Assembly (NCBI RefSeq): GCF_963678635.1
Contig: NW_026971330.1
Location: forward strand, 110,294-174,293
Direction: 5' to 3'
Source: Symsagittifera roscoffensis
Lineage: Eukaryota; Xenacoelomorpha; Acoela; Convolutidae
Length of the DNA stretch: 64,000 bases
Made by a program: the position numbers and the translations under genes. The stretch's first letter is position 1. The number at the start of each line of letters is the position of its first letter. Under the pieces are notes generated by a model. That model did not search any database and was not told the origin of the DNA. It saw only the letters and a program-made list of their open reading frames with translations. Of this stretch, positions 23,513 to 34,240 are shown one piece after another.

Positions 23513-24304
23513 TCTTTGGTAAGATATTGTACTTATTGCTTGACTTGAGATTGATTGGGGGATATTTATAAATGCAGGATGAGACCATTCAGGGTCCCAA
23601 ACGTAGTCTGACTGTTCGGTAATGGCAGTATCATCATTTGGATTTGAGGTCTGAAATTTTTTCTTTCTTGTGAAATTAAGTCTATATTATGTGTGAAATA
23701 GTCTATTATAAACCATGCCAAAATTTTTTGTAAGTCATGTTTTGTGTGTTGTGAAACATCGTCTTTAGTGAAATTTTTTTTGATTATATGTAGAAAAGTT
23801 GAAAATAAAGCAATTTCATTTCGTACTTTTGTATGTTTGGATGTTTCAGTTGGTGAGATACTGTGAAGTTCTGTTTTTTCTAATATAGAAATATAGGTAT
23901 ATATTATAGCAAAAACTTCGTTAGTGAATATGGAGTTTGCTCTTTGTGAATTATGATATTGTGTGCTTTTAATATTTTCTAAGAATACTTTTGAAAATTC
24001 TAATTCAAGATCGTCTGTTTGAATTTCATATTTACGATGATTCGTATTTGGTGTGTTGAATTCTATGGTGTAGATTCCATATTGTTGTGTTAAATTACAT
24101 ATATCTTTCAGATAATGTTCAATAATTTGTCTTTTGATTTTTTACATCTGGGAATTCTGCTTTGCATGGGCTAATTCCGGGTTCAAACAAATTTACGAGT
24201 AAATTCTTGCAAAACTCATGTTGCCCTCTATTATCGGGTGCTTCTATGAGGAAGGGGTAAACCTCTTCGTCATCTGGACTATCGTCACTTTGAGTGTGGC
24301 TCAT
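23513..24304 (-). pseudogene. gag: Gag N-terminal region, family A inner copy
   Basis: The ATG at 24304 overlaps the end of the upstream accessory ORF by about 20 nt. The first 61 codons are open, beginning acidic, then a hydrophobic/aromatic segment with a conserved FC-N-L-VNLF pattern that is also seen at about 28900-28990 and on the plus strand at 33580-33660. The frame then breaks at a one-base difference near 24135; after it, a long helical reading runs to about 23640 and joins the sequence before the capsid domain. It is read here as the matrix-like start of an unusually long Gag (about 1000 codons before decay). The assignment as gag N-terminus is inference from order and frame. Confidence 0.5.
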
Positions 24305-24746
24305 TTTTTCGTTTAATGACTGTTAATATATAACTATCGATGTGTCTAATTGGTTGATTCCAATTATACAATTGTACTGGTTTGTGTTTATATTGCTTTT
24401 TTATTCTTCTTTTTCCTCTTTTTGATGAATTTGAAGTTGTTTCTGAATCGGAAAAACATATTTGATCGTGAATGGGACAATTTTTATCAATTGATTCTTT
24501 TAATTTATAGAGTTCATCTAAATTGCTGGCTTCTGATTCTGAAAATGCGTTTCTATTTTTTGAAAATCTTTTTCGTGTGATTTGTCTTTGTTTGTTTATT
24601 ATTTTTCTTTTTATTGTTAGTCGTTTTGTTCTAATATATCCAACTGTTTGTGTATGAGGTGTGATTACAAGATCGTATTTTTTGTTATCTATTTCACAGT
24701 TGTGTAAAACGATTGTTTGTTTAATTCCTAGATTTTTGAATGACAT
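24285..24746 (-). CDS. Upstream accessory ORF, family A inner copy
   Basis: 153-codon ORF starting at an ATG (24746-24744), placed between the leader and gag, with its stop overlapping the gag ATG. The middle is strongly basic (Lys/Arg clusters, residues about 45-65), then acidic with Ser-Glu repeats, then a Gly-Lys-Arg-Arg basic patch and a conserved VxLYNW-type stretch near the C-terminus. Homologues occur at 29035-29460 (outer copy, decayed) and on the plus strand at about 33220-33530. Recurrence of the same order in three copies supports a real gene. The product is not recognised; basic clusters would allow nucleic-acid binding or nuclear import. Confidence 0.6.
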   Translation of the reverse strand: MSFKNLGIKQTIVLHNCEIDNKKYDLVITPHTQTVGYIRTKRLTIKRKIINKQRQITRKRFSKNRNAFSESEASNLDELYKLKESIDKNCPIHDQICFSDSETTSNSSKRGKRRIKKQYKHKPVQLYNWNQPIRHIDSYILTVIKRKNEPHSK

Positions 24747-24769
24747 AAGTTTTAGGATGAGGGTTGCAA

Positions 24770-26689
24770 AAAGTTGTTAGGTGATTTCTATTTTCTTAGA
24801 CTGTTAGTCCTTACGATTTTTTGGTTAGCTTAACCTGAGTCTTTTTGTTCAGGGTTGGAGAGAAAAGTATATTGATTCCGAAGAATGATTTTTTACTTTC
24901 TCGTGGCTAGTCTAAGCTAAGGTGTTAACTTACTTAATCTTATTTAGGGGGTAGTGATTGTGTTCAAGGGTTGGAGAATAGTAAATCGATCCACAAGGTT
25001 CAGGTATAATTAGAACGCAAGTAGTTCGTTAGATACTATTTTAAACTTACTAAGTCTAAGATTTATCCTGGGTCTGCTAAGAGGAGGGTTCAAGTGAAGG
25101 ATGAATAACCGAAGTTCTTCACTGTTTTTCTTAATTTGAATGGTTAGTTTTATTTAAAAATTTCTATTAATCTTGGGTCTTTTGGAAGGGTTGGATAGTG
25201 AATCGACGTTTGAGGTCGTTAGACACTTGCTAACTGGGTGGGGGAGAACAAAATTGTTCTTTTTGATCCAAGGATAGGCCTTGATGATCAGGTTTTAATT
25301 TCCGTGAAATAGAAAATTAATTAAGATCCAAGGATAAGCCGATGATCTGATTTTAAAATTAAGTGAATTTAAGTTTAAAATGGTTTAAATTTATTTAAGA
25401 AAAAGATTTAGTATTTTAATGATATTAGTGAGCTTTTGATTGCTGTTATGTTTAGGTGATGAAGCTGGGACAACAGATTATTTATGATTACTAACAATTT
25501 ATTGTCATGCTACTAATTTTTATTTTCATTTTCAATAAATATTTTTCAAACATGTTTTATATAAGACTGCAGAAATTAAGAAAACGATCTGAGATCTTTT
25601 TATCAATCGTTATTGTATATTAATAGTTTTGTTTAGCACCTGAAATGATCATAAAGATTGACTTCAAAACTTTATGTTTGCAAATGAAAATCTTAATTCA
25701 TTGCTAATAAGATTCTAATATAATAGTTTGTGTTGGCTTTTGCCGTACAATCATAAAACTATATGGTAAGTTTCTACTTTGTCGTATGTCGTCTCTTGTT
25801 TAAGGTCTTCTTACATTTCCGGGTAGTTTTGTTATCGTTCGGAATATCGTTAGTTTTATGGTTAGTTTTATTTAAAAATTTCTATTAATCTTGGGTCTTT
25901 TGGAAGGGTTGGATGGTGAATCGACGTTTGAGGTCGTTAGACACTTGCTAAGTGGGTGGGGGAGAACAAAATTGTTCTTTTTGATCCAAGGATAGGCCTT
26001 GATGATCAGGTTTTAATTTCCGTGAAATAGAAAATTAATTAAGATCCAAGGATAAGCCGATGATCTGATTTTAAAATTAAGTGAATTTAAGTTTAAAATG
26101 GTTTAAATTTATTTAAGAAAAAGATTTAGTATTTTAATGATATTAGTGAGCTTTTGATTGCTGTTATGTTTAGGTGATGAAGCTGGGACAACAGATGATT
26201 TATGATTACTAACAATTTATTGTCATGCTACTAATTTTTATTTTCATTTTCAATAAATATTTTTCAAACATGTTTTATATAAGACTGCAGAAATTAAGAA
26301 AACGATCTGAGATCTTTTTATCAATCGTTATTGTATATTAATAGTTTTGTTTAGCGCCTGAAATGATCATAAAGATTGACTTCAAAACTTTATGTTTGCA
26401 AATGAAAATCTAAATTCATTGCTAATAAGATTCTAATATAATAGTTTGTGTTGGCTTTTGCCGTAAAATCATAAAACTATATGGTAAGTTTCTACTTTGT
26501 CGTATGTCGTCTCTTGTTTAAGGTCTTCTTACAATTCCGGGTAGTTCTGTTATCGTTCGGAATATCGGCTCTGATCTATTGAGTCGTAGAGACAATTCGA
26601 TTAAATTATTATCGTATAACCTTTTAAAAATGTTTTGTCTAAATTCTAATCTATTTTTGGTTAAATCTAAGCTATTAAGGTCTTATTCG
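24770..26689 (-). other. 5' leader of inner family A element
   Basis: Non-coding leader between primer binding site and first ORF. It contains a tandem duplication (25141-26576). Much of it is shared with 29470-30650 of the outer copy. No long reading frame is seen. Confidence 0.6.
25141..26576 (-). repeat. Tandem duplication in 5' leader (2 x 718 bp)
   Basis: Two direct copies, about 25141-25858 and 25859-26576, offset 718 bp, with about 9 mismatches by eye (near 99% identity). The outer copy leader (29860-30540) has a single copy, so the duplication arose in the inner element. Confidence 0.85.
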
Positions 26690-26707
26690 AGACTTATGGT
26701 CGCACCA
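26690..26707 (-). promoter_or_regulatory. Primer binding site, inner family A element
   Basis: Two bases inside the 5' LTR the minus strand reads TGGTGCGACCATAAG, starting with the TGG expected for pairing with a tRNA CCA end. The complementary tRNA end would be GGTCGCACCA. The same site at the same distance occurs in the outer copy (30651-30668). I cannot name the tRNA with certainty. Confidence 0.7.
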
Positions 26708-26709
26708 GA

Positions 26710-27119
26710 TGAGTTAGGACCGATGTGGTTAACTCATAGAGTAATTTCGGATAGGGTACACCGTCTGCTCGTCACGCTATATTATTTTCGGCCGGATAGA
26801 TTCGTGCAACTTCTTAGTCTAATATCGATCCTAATCTTACTCTTATACTTTCTAGTCTCAGGGTGTTTAACTAGTCTCTGCTAGGCTCAATAGATCTAGG
26901 GTATACTGGTTTGTTGCGGCTGCTGAAGTTCTCTTGGAGAGACAACTAATTTTTAAGTTAAATTCAAATCTCTCTGGTGCTGAAATTACAAGTAATTTCA
27001 GCACTTACAAATAAGTGGGTTGTTAGTTAGATGGATCATGATTGGTTAATATTAAATAATTTACAGTGGTAAAATATCTTATTTATCCAATCATAAAATA
27101 TAGTTTAGATCAGGTTCCA
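26710..27119 (-). repeat. 5' LTR of inner family A element
   Basis: 410 bp, same length and ends as 4958-5367. It would hold promoter and polyadenylation signals. It contains a palindromic pair GCTGAAATTAC/GTAATTTCAGC near 26983-27005, also present in the other LTRs. Directly followed by ATTG and then gag sequence of the outer copy. Confidence 0.85.
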
Positions 27120-29022
27120 ATTGGTTCGGGTCCTATATTTAAAATTAAGTTTGCTGTGACTGCATTTAGGTAAACTTCTACTGAGTATTCAGGGTCCGTT
27201 CCTGTGAGTACCATTAATGGTTTTATGGATGTTATTGACGATCCTCCCATTGAATATGGGTTCATCGTCATTTGGAGTGACTCTGCGGCGTTTGGTATTT
27301 GCGAGAAATTGGTAAGTTGATTTTTTGTTATTTCATGTTGTTGTAGGTAATTTGGTAGCGGTATTTAATTTTGCATTTGAGTTGGTTGGTAGGAATGCAT
27401 AGTCATTGGGTTTTGTGATTGTATAGGTTGAAAAGATTGTGCGTTAATTGAGTTTTGTATATGCATTGGTTGTTGATTCTGCATATCTGCTAGATTTTGT
27501 GGGTAAATCTTCATATTTTGGGATGGTTGAGATTGTCGCGGTCTTTGTGTGCAAAATTCTTGTGTATATGGTGCAAAAATGTCTGGTTGATGATAATCAT
27601 CATCATCAGATGATTTTTAATTTGTGTAATAAGGTGTTTGTTGTTTATTCCTATTTTGTTGAAAAAATGGGTAATTTTCACTATAATCCTGTGGAGGGTG
27701 TGGATTATCTTGGAAATTCACTGAATTGGTTGATGTATTTGGAAGATTCCAATAGTGAGAACATACGTGGTTTAGGTTTTGCATATTTTTTGGGGGGTTG
27801 ATTTGTTTTTGATTGATTTACATAATTATAGTTGTGTTCTGCAAAACTGTTTCTTGTGAACGTTTTTCGTGTTTTTGACGGTTTTGTCATTGCTCCATAT
27901 TTCTGATAGTCCATATGTGAAAATTTTTGAGCTACCGAAGGTTTAACGGTCGATTGTAAGGTTACTTTTGGTAGTGTTGTATTTTTATTTTTCGGTGTTG
28001 TGAGGTTTGGACGTATTGGTGAGATACTTTGTTGTGTAGTTGTTACTGTTGTTTGAACTATTTCTTCATTTATGAAGTGTGATGGTGTTTGAATATCTTG
28101 TTGTGTAAGATTTCTAGTTCCACTGAGATTTTCATGATGTTTAACTGTTGAATTTAAGCTGTTATTTTGTGTATCAGGTAAAAATGTATTATAATTTAAA
28201 GGTGTTGCATCAATTGTTAGTGGTATTGTTTTTACATAATCTTGGTGAAAAGAAATTGCTTGACTTGAGATATCTGCTGGAATTTTTAAAAATGCTGGAT
28301 GAGACCATTCAGGGTCCCAAACGTAATCTGATTGTTCTGCAATGAAAGTGTCGTCATTGGTACTTTTGGATCTAAAGGTTTTTTTGCTTGTTCAATTAAG
28401 TCGATATTATGTGTAAAATAATCAATTGTAAACCATCGGAGTGTTTTTTGTAAATCATGTTTATTGTTTTGTGAGACATCATTATTGGAAAAATTCTCAA
28501 GGATTGCGTTTCAAAATGTTGAAAATGCGACGATTTCGTTTCTTATTTTTGTGTGTTTTGATGTTTGGACTGGTGATGTACTTTGAGCTTCTGTTCTTTC
28601 TAATATAGATAAATAACTATATAGTATTGCAAAAACTTCGTTGGTGAATATTGAGTTTGCTCTCTGTGAGTTTTGATATTGTATGCTTTTGATATATTCT
28701 GTGAATAATTTTGGAAATTCTAAATCAATATTGTCTGTTTGGATAACATATTTACCACGAAGTGTTCTTGGTGTACTGATTTCTATGGTCTAGATTCCGT
28801 ATTGTTGTGTAAGGTTTTATATGTCTTTCAAATAATGTTCTATAATTTGTCTTTTGATTTATATATCTGGGAATTCTGATTTGCTTGGAATGATTCCTGG
28901 TTCAAATAAATTTACGAGTAAATTTTTGCAAAATCGTGTTTGTCCTCTATCACTGAGTGTATTTATAACAAAGGGAAAAACTGCTCTTTCGTCTAGACTT
29001 TCGACTTTTTGAGTATTGCCCA
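27120..29022 (-). pseudogene. gag: Gag N-terminal part, outer family A copy
   Basis: Homologous to 19890-20998 plus 23513-24304 of the inner copy without the tandem duplication. Frames are broken by several indels and stops (for example the stop near 28855 at the position where the inner copy has a one-base shift). Still, the Gln codon at about 27800 is intact where the inner copy has TAA, which shows the inner stop is a later mutation. Confidence 0.65.
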
Positions 29023-29034
29023 TTTTTTCGTTTG

Positions 29035-29460
29035 ATGACTGTTAATATATAATTATCAATAGGTTGTTTCCAATTGTATAGATGTACTGGTTTGTGTTTA
29101 TATATCTTTTTTATTCTTCTTTTTCCTCTTTTTGATGAGTTTGAGGTTGTTTCTGAATCGGAAAAATATAACTGATCATGGATTGGGTAATTTTTATTTA
29201 CTGATACTTTTAATTTGTATAGTGCGTCTAGACTTTTGACTTCTGATTCGGAGAATGCATTTCTATTTTTTGAAAATCTTTTTTGTGTTATCTGTCTTTG
29301 TTTTTTTATAATAATTTTTCTTTTTATTGTTTGTCGTTTTGTTCGAATGTATCCAACTGTTTGTGTATGTGGGGTTATTACAAGATATTATTTTTGGTTG
29401 TTTATTTCACAATTGTGTAACACGATTGTTTGTTTTTTTTCTAAGTTTTTCAATGACATA
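29035..29460 (-). pseudogene. Upstream accessory ORF, outer family A copy
   Basis: Homologue of the ORF at 24285-24746 in the same place relative to gag and leader; ATG near 29458. Basic and acidic segments align by eye but frames are interrupted. Confidence 0.5.
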
Positions 29461-30650
29461 AGGTTTAGGATGAGGGATGCAAGAAGTTATTAGTGATTTT
29501 AATTTTCCTAGACTGTTAGTCCTTACGATTTAATTATAACCTGGGTCTTTTTGTTCAGGGTCGAAGAGAAAGGTATATCGATTCCGAAGAATGATTTTTA
29601 CTTTCTCGTGGCTAGTCTAAGTTAAGGTGTTAACTTACTTAATCTTACTTAGGGGTAGTGATTGTGTTCAAGGGTTGGAGAATAGTAAATCGATCCACAT
29701 GGTTCAGGTATAATTAGAACGCAAGTAGTTCGTTAGATACTATTTTAAACTTACTGAGTTTAAGATTTATCCAGGGTCAGCTAAGAGGAGGGTTCAAGTG
29801 AAGGATGAATAACCGAAGTTCTTCACTGTTTAGCCTAATTTGAATGGTTAGCGTGATTAAAAAATTTCTATTAGTCCTGGGTCTTTTGAAATGGTTGGGT
29901 AGTGAATTGACGTGTGAGGGAACAAAATAGTTGTTTTTGATCTAAGGATAAGCCTTGATGAACAGAATTTAAAATTGATAAGATAGAAAATTGATTTAGA
30001 TCCAAGGAAAACCTTGATGATCTGGTTTAAGATTAAATAAAATTAAGTTTAAAACAATTTAAATTTATTTGGTAAAAGGTTTTGTTTTTTGATGATATTA
30101 GTTGATATATGATTGCTGTTATGTTTAGGTGATGAAGCTGGAACAACAGGATGATTTATATATACTAACAATTTATTGTCATGCTACTAATTTTTATTTT
30201 TGTTTTCAATAAATATTTTTTCAAGTATGTTTTATATATTACTGCAGAATTGGGGGGAACGATTTGAGATCTTTTTATCAATTGTTATTGTACAATAAAA
30301 TTTTTATCTAGCGCCTGAAATAATCATTGAAGATTTCCATCAAGGATTTTATGTTTGCAAATTAAAATCTAAATTCATTGCTGGTGAGATTTTAAATGTA
30401 AAAGTTTGTGTTGGCTTTTGCCGTACGACCATAAAACTAAATGGTAAGTTTCTATGTAGTCGTATGTCGTCTCTTGTCCGAGGTCTTTTTCCAATACCGG
30501 GTAGTTCTCGTATTGAGCGGAATAGCGGCTCTGATCTATTGAGTCGTAGAGACATTTCAATTAAGTTATTGTCGTGTAACATTTTGAAAATGTTTTGTAA
30601 TCTATTTTTGGTTAATTCTAAGCGATTTTGTTTTTTAAGGTTTTTATTCG

Positions 30651-30668
30651 AGACTTATGGTCGCACCA
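30651..30668 (-). promoter_or_regulatory. Primer binding site, outer family A copy
   Basis: Same TGGTGCGACCATAAG word on the minus strand, two bases from the LTR start, as in the inner element. Confidence 0.65.
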
Positions 30669-30670
30669 GA

Positions 30671-31081
30671 TGAGTTATTGGTTATGGTGTATAACTCATA
30701 GAGTAATTTCGGATAGGTTACACCGTCTGCTTGTCACGCTATCTTATTTTCGGCCGGATAGATTCGTGCAACTTCTTAGTCTAAGACCGATCCTAATCTT
30801 ACTATTATTTCTACTTGTCTCAGGTTGTTCAACTAGTCTCTGCTAGGCTCAATAGATCTAGAGTATACTGGCTTATTGCGGCTGCTGAAGTTCTCTTGGA
30901 GAGGTAACTAATTTCTAAGTTAAAGTCAAATCTCTCTGGTGCTGAAATTACAAGTAATTTCAGCACTTACAAATAAGTGGGTAGTTAGTTAGATGGAATA
31001 TGATTGGTTAATATTAAATATTTTATAGTGATAAAATATCTAAGTTATCCAATAATAAAATGTAGTTTAGATCAGGTTCCA
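30671..31081 (-). repeat. 5' LTR of outer family A element
   Basis: 411-bp LTR with the same termini (TGAGTTA... and ...GATCAGGTTCCA). More diverged from the inner LTRs than they are from each other, fitting an older insertion. Confidence 0.8.
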
Positions 31082-33210
31082 GTATCGTACCAGAAACTTC
31101 CAGGCATCTTGGAGGTTTTCTTGGGACCAGGGTTTTTGGCGTGGACTAGAAGTCATGAAGGTCTTACCGACGCAGTTAAGTGCCTGGGCCCTGGCGTCAG
31201 GCTTGTGGCGCTGTTCTCTAAAACTGCTCGACTTTGTCCTTGGTAGATTTTGAGGAACAGTTAAAGTCGGCATTCAATCATACTCATCCAACCCGCTTCA
31301 TGTTCTGCTGCTTTGCAATAGTATCATTGGTTTCCTTCTTGTGTTTAGTAGCGGAAGGCCAATGTCAGTAACACCCAAAACGCCCGGGACCCGATATACA
31401 AACCACAACCACAAAAAATCTGTTGTAAATACCTTACTACTTTTTTTATTACAACAAAAATTATAGGTATCGACAGATATAATTTCGTCTGCCGCAAAAA
31501 GCGAAAAAACGAATCATTACAACAATTCCACGCCAATCTACTAGAACTAGCATCACGCACAGGCAATAAAGTTGACCGGGTTCGAGACATGTTCACAGCT
31601 TGCATGACAAACAAAAAGAGCTACTAGCAGAGACAAGATCACGCTTACCTACGAGTATACGATTAGAAGAGAAAACGGAGTAGAACTGGATAACAAGGAA
31701 AACAAATCTTTTTGGATCATCAACAATTTCGGCTACAATCATACAGGAACCTATGGGACACATCCATGGGGCAGAGGGGCACAAAGTTGGTACCAAAACA
31801 ACCAACGACGTCGACAACAATTCCCAAGAGGAAATACCAATACAAAAAGTATACAAAACCTTCAGTGAAGCCAATACAAACAAAACATTCTAAAAATGTG
31901 GCAGACAATTTTTTCCCGATCATCTGAAATTGCTCAAAGCAAAAAACAACATTTGCACCAAATGAGCAAAAAGGGGGTTTTAGCAAACTTATGCAGATCG
32001 ATAAATGTAAACAATATGCGAGAATCAAACAGAAGCCAGCGACAAGAAAACGATTAAGAAGAAGCAACCAAAGCAGAGGAGAACGACACCGTAGCTGACG
32101 CAGAAATCAATTCGAGAAACAGATGGGAAGACAAACGACGCAACAGTGTTACTGTATCGACCAATTCAAAAGCATTCGAAATTAGAAATTCGATAAGTTT
32201 ACACAAAGAAGATCTGAATGGCCACATGATAAAACACACAACAAAAACAAAAAATTATATTGGCATTTGCATATTCAGGATTACCAATCTCCTCTTTTTA
32301 TGAAAAAAACAGAAAGAAGGCTACAAACAAATGATAATTCGCTTAGATTTAAATTTATTCCACTGGAAGATGCAGCAAAAAAATTTCGCATGTTATAACG
32401 GATAAAACATCATTCCGGAAGTACAAGCAATCTTGAGGGTGAACAATACAGTCCGCCCTATTCATAACTCTAGGCGACAAAAAAGCGAAAAATCGGACAA
32501 AATATTCTAGCAAAATTTGGAATCTCATCAGATCAAGAAAAACCGAAATAAATTCAACATACAGTAAATAAAAATGTCAGACCGAGAAATCAAACAATGA
32601 ATCAAAAAGAACTTCCAAAAGCTTTTTGTCAGAATTGGAAAATTGAGGATAACATTCCAATACAACAATATGGTAGGAGAACACCAATTCACCTCCAAAA
32701 ATGCGGGTGAATTGAACAAACTGAGAGTCTGGAATTACATCATCAAAATCGGCAAAGAATTGGACGAGCAATTTCTCAGCCCGATGGTTTTAACGTTAGA
32801 AAAAGATCAAACAGTAAAACTGGCACTAGATTCGAAAAAAAATTATTAAATCCATTTACAAAAACAATCATATGCTCAACATCAAATTGTTAATCGACAG
32901 TATTGCACAACTCATTTAGACGAAAAATAAGAAACATCGCTATTTTCAACACTCGACCTTCCGTATGCATACGTACAAATCCCTCTGGATTCCAATACAA
33001 AAAAAAACATGTAACTTCAGCCTCAGTGAAGACAATTCAATATGCCAATTCCAAACGGAATTTTACGGCCTCATCGACATGCGAGGCGAATGTCAAAAAA
33101 ATGTACCTTACTCCAACAAACTGCAAAAACACATTTGCGTACTTGGACGACATACTCAATGTAACAAAAGGTTCCAAAGACACGCAAAAAGAGCAACTAT
33201 ATAAAAAATA
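31082..33210 (+). mobile_element. Family B Ty3/gypsy remnant, copy B1
   Basis: Plus-strand copy of sequences also found at 36033-39840 (copy B2). B1 is a deletion derivative: relative to B2 it lacks about 36183-37430 and about 37536-38180 (the gag start), but keeps about 94 bp that B2 lost near 38310. Shared blocks differ at about 1-2% of positions. The 3' part is a degenerate pol with an RT fragment. Overwritten at the left by the family A LTR and joined at about 33210 to a plus-strand family A scrap. Confidence 0.65.
32600..33210 (+). pseudogene. pol: Reverse transcriptase fragment, family B copy B1
   Basis: The frame at 32643-32849 resembles the region just before Ty3/gypsy RT. After frameshifts, an FSTLDLPYAY-like pattern followed by QIPLD is readable (about 32943-32995), typical of RT motif A, and then FAYLDDIL at about 33136-33160, the RT catalytic YxDD motif. 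The region between is shifted and shortened, so no continuous product can be made. Confidence 0.75.
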
Positions 33211-33214
33211 AGCA

Positions 33215-33700
33215 AGCTAAGTGATGAACGCAAGAAGACAAAAATAACAAAACGAAAACAAATTATCAAAAAACGATTTTCAAAAAGACTAAACGCAGTC
33301 TCAGAATTAGAATTAAACACTTCACAGGAACTTAAAGTTTTAAAAGAATCAATAAACACAAAAAAACTACTAGAAAACCATAAATATTTTTCTGACTCCG
33401 AAGCTACATCACAATCATCAATTAAAGGAAAACGTAGAATAAAAACATCATACCTTAATAAACCAGTACCTCTTTATAATCAAAAACAACTAACCCGGCA
33501 TATTAAAAAATACACACTAACAGTTCTAAAATAAAAAAATGATCGAATACAACGAAAAATTTGACAATAGTTCAATTTTCCCATTTTTTATAAAACCAGA
33601 AAGTGATCCCGCTCGAGGACAATTACAATTTTGTCACAATTTAAATGTAAATTTATTTAAAAAAGTTACAGCCCGTGTAAAAATGAATTTCCTAGCAAGA
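33215..33700 (+). pseudogene. Family A accessory ORF and gag start, plus-strand scrap
   Basis: Reading 33215-33530 on the plus strand gives a basic region, an acidic Ser/Glu region, GKRRIK and a V-LYN stretch that match the family A accessory ORF at 24285-24746; after its stop, the frame starting at 33539 matches the gag N-terminus at 24304 including the FC-N-L-VNLF pattern. It is a diverged, inverted fragment of family A, or of a sister family, fused to family B on the left and a LINE on the right. Confidence 0.6.
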
Positions 33701-34240
33701 AAAAATCATTCCCGCTATGAACAGACCATTTTCCTATTTTTCCGCGTTGGAAAAGATTTTCAAAAAATTAAATCACAATCGATTGAACGAGTTTCACAAC
33801 AAAAAAATTCACCGAATTACACAGTTTGGCTTCAGACGAAATCAAAACTTAATTGATGCCGTAGTGTCACTTATCAAAATGATCTGTTTTTATCGCAAAG
33901 AAATCATTGCAATGTATTTTTATTGTTCTAAAAAAGAACGTCGACACTGTTCATCATATACAAATTCTAGCAAATTGTTACTCTTATGGATTGGTTTTTG
34001 ACATCTTACCTCGAAAACAGGACAAAGTTTACATATCATAACAAAAGTAAATCATCCTTGAAAAGTATTATTATTGAGTGCCGCAGGGCTCAGTTTCAGA
34101 TCCATTTCTTTTCATTATTGCTATTCATTTCAAGTCAACAAAATACTCACATTTTTTATCTGACCATGCGGCCATTTTATTTTAGCATTAAAAAGTTTAT
34201 TAGCTCAAAAGCACCAAAAAGCATCGAAAGAGACTAAGCT
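33700..34240 (+). pseudogene. Non-LTR retrotransposon (LINE) RT fragment
   Basis: From about 33717 the frame matches the N-terminal palm of Jockey/CR1-like RTs: RPxSxxxALEKIFKKL, then QFGFRRNQ with a DAV helix. The usual FxDLSKAFD motif is degraded to a Tyr/Cys-rich stretch. After a stop near 34001 the SYLENRTKFT-type segment follows, and in a shifted frame VPQGSVSDP at about 34078-34105, the PQGS motif of LINE RTs. The YxDD motif is not visible. A dead, truncated copy. Confidence 0.75.

Larger units (their letters stand above)
4958..27119 (-). mobile_element. Family A retrovirus-like Ty3/gypsy element, full length, nested
   Basis: A 22.2-kb LTR element on the minus strand, bounded by 410-bp LTRs (4958-5367 and 26710-27119) and an ATTG target duplication, with a primer binding site just inside the 5' LTR. 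Gene order in its own direction: accessory ORF (24746-24285), long gag (24304 to about 18140), protease-RT-RNase H (18137-15349), integrase (15348-13711), small membrane ORF (12975-12586), Ser/Pro-rich ORF (12536-11390), envelope-like gene (11402-8784) and a 3' accessory ORF (8787-7142). About 3.2 kb of its length comes from two internal tandem duplications. Every large gene has at least one stop or frameshift, so it should be dead, though LTR divergence of only about 3% suggests moderate age. Confidence 0.85.
27120..31081 (-). mobile_element. 5' half of outer family A LTR element
   Basis: Minus-strand half of the older insertion: 5' LTR (30671-31081), primer binding site, leader, accessory ORF remnant and the first part of gag, cut at 27120 by the inner element. 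It continues on the other side at 4957-2270. Directly upstream of its LTR the sequence is family B, so family A probably inserted into a family B copy, though the matching left flank is not in the window. Confidence 0.8.
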
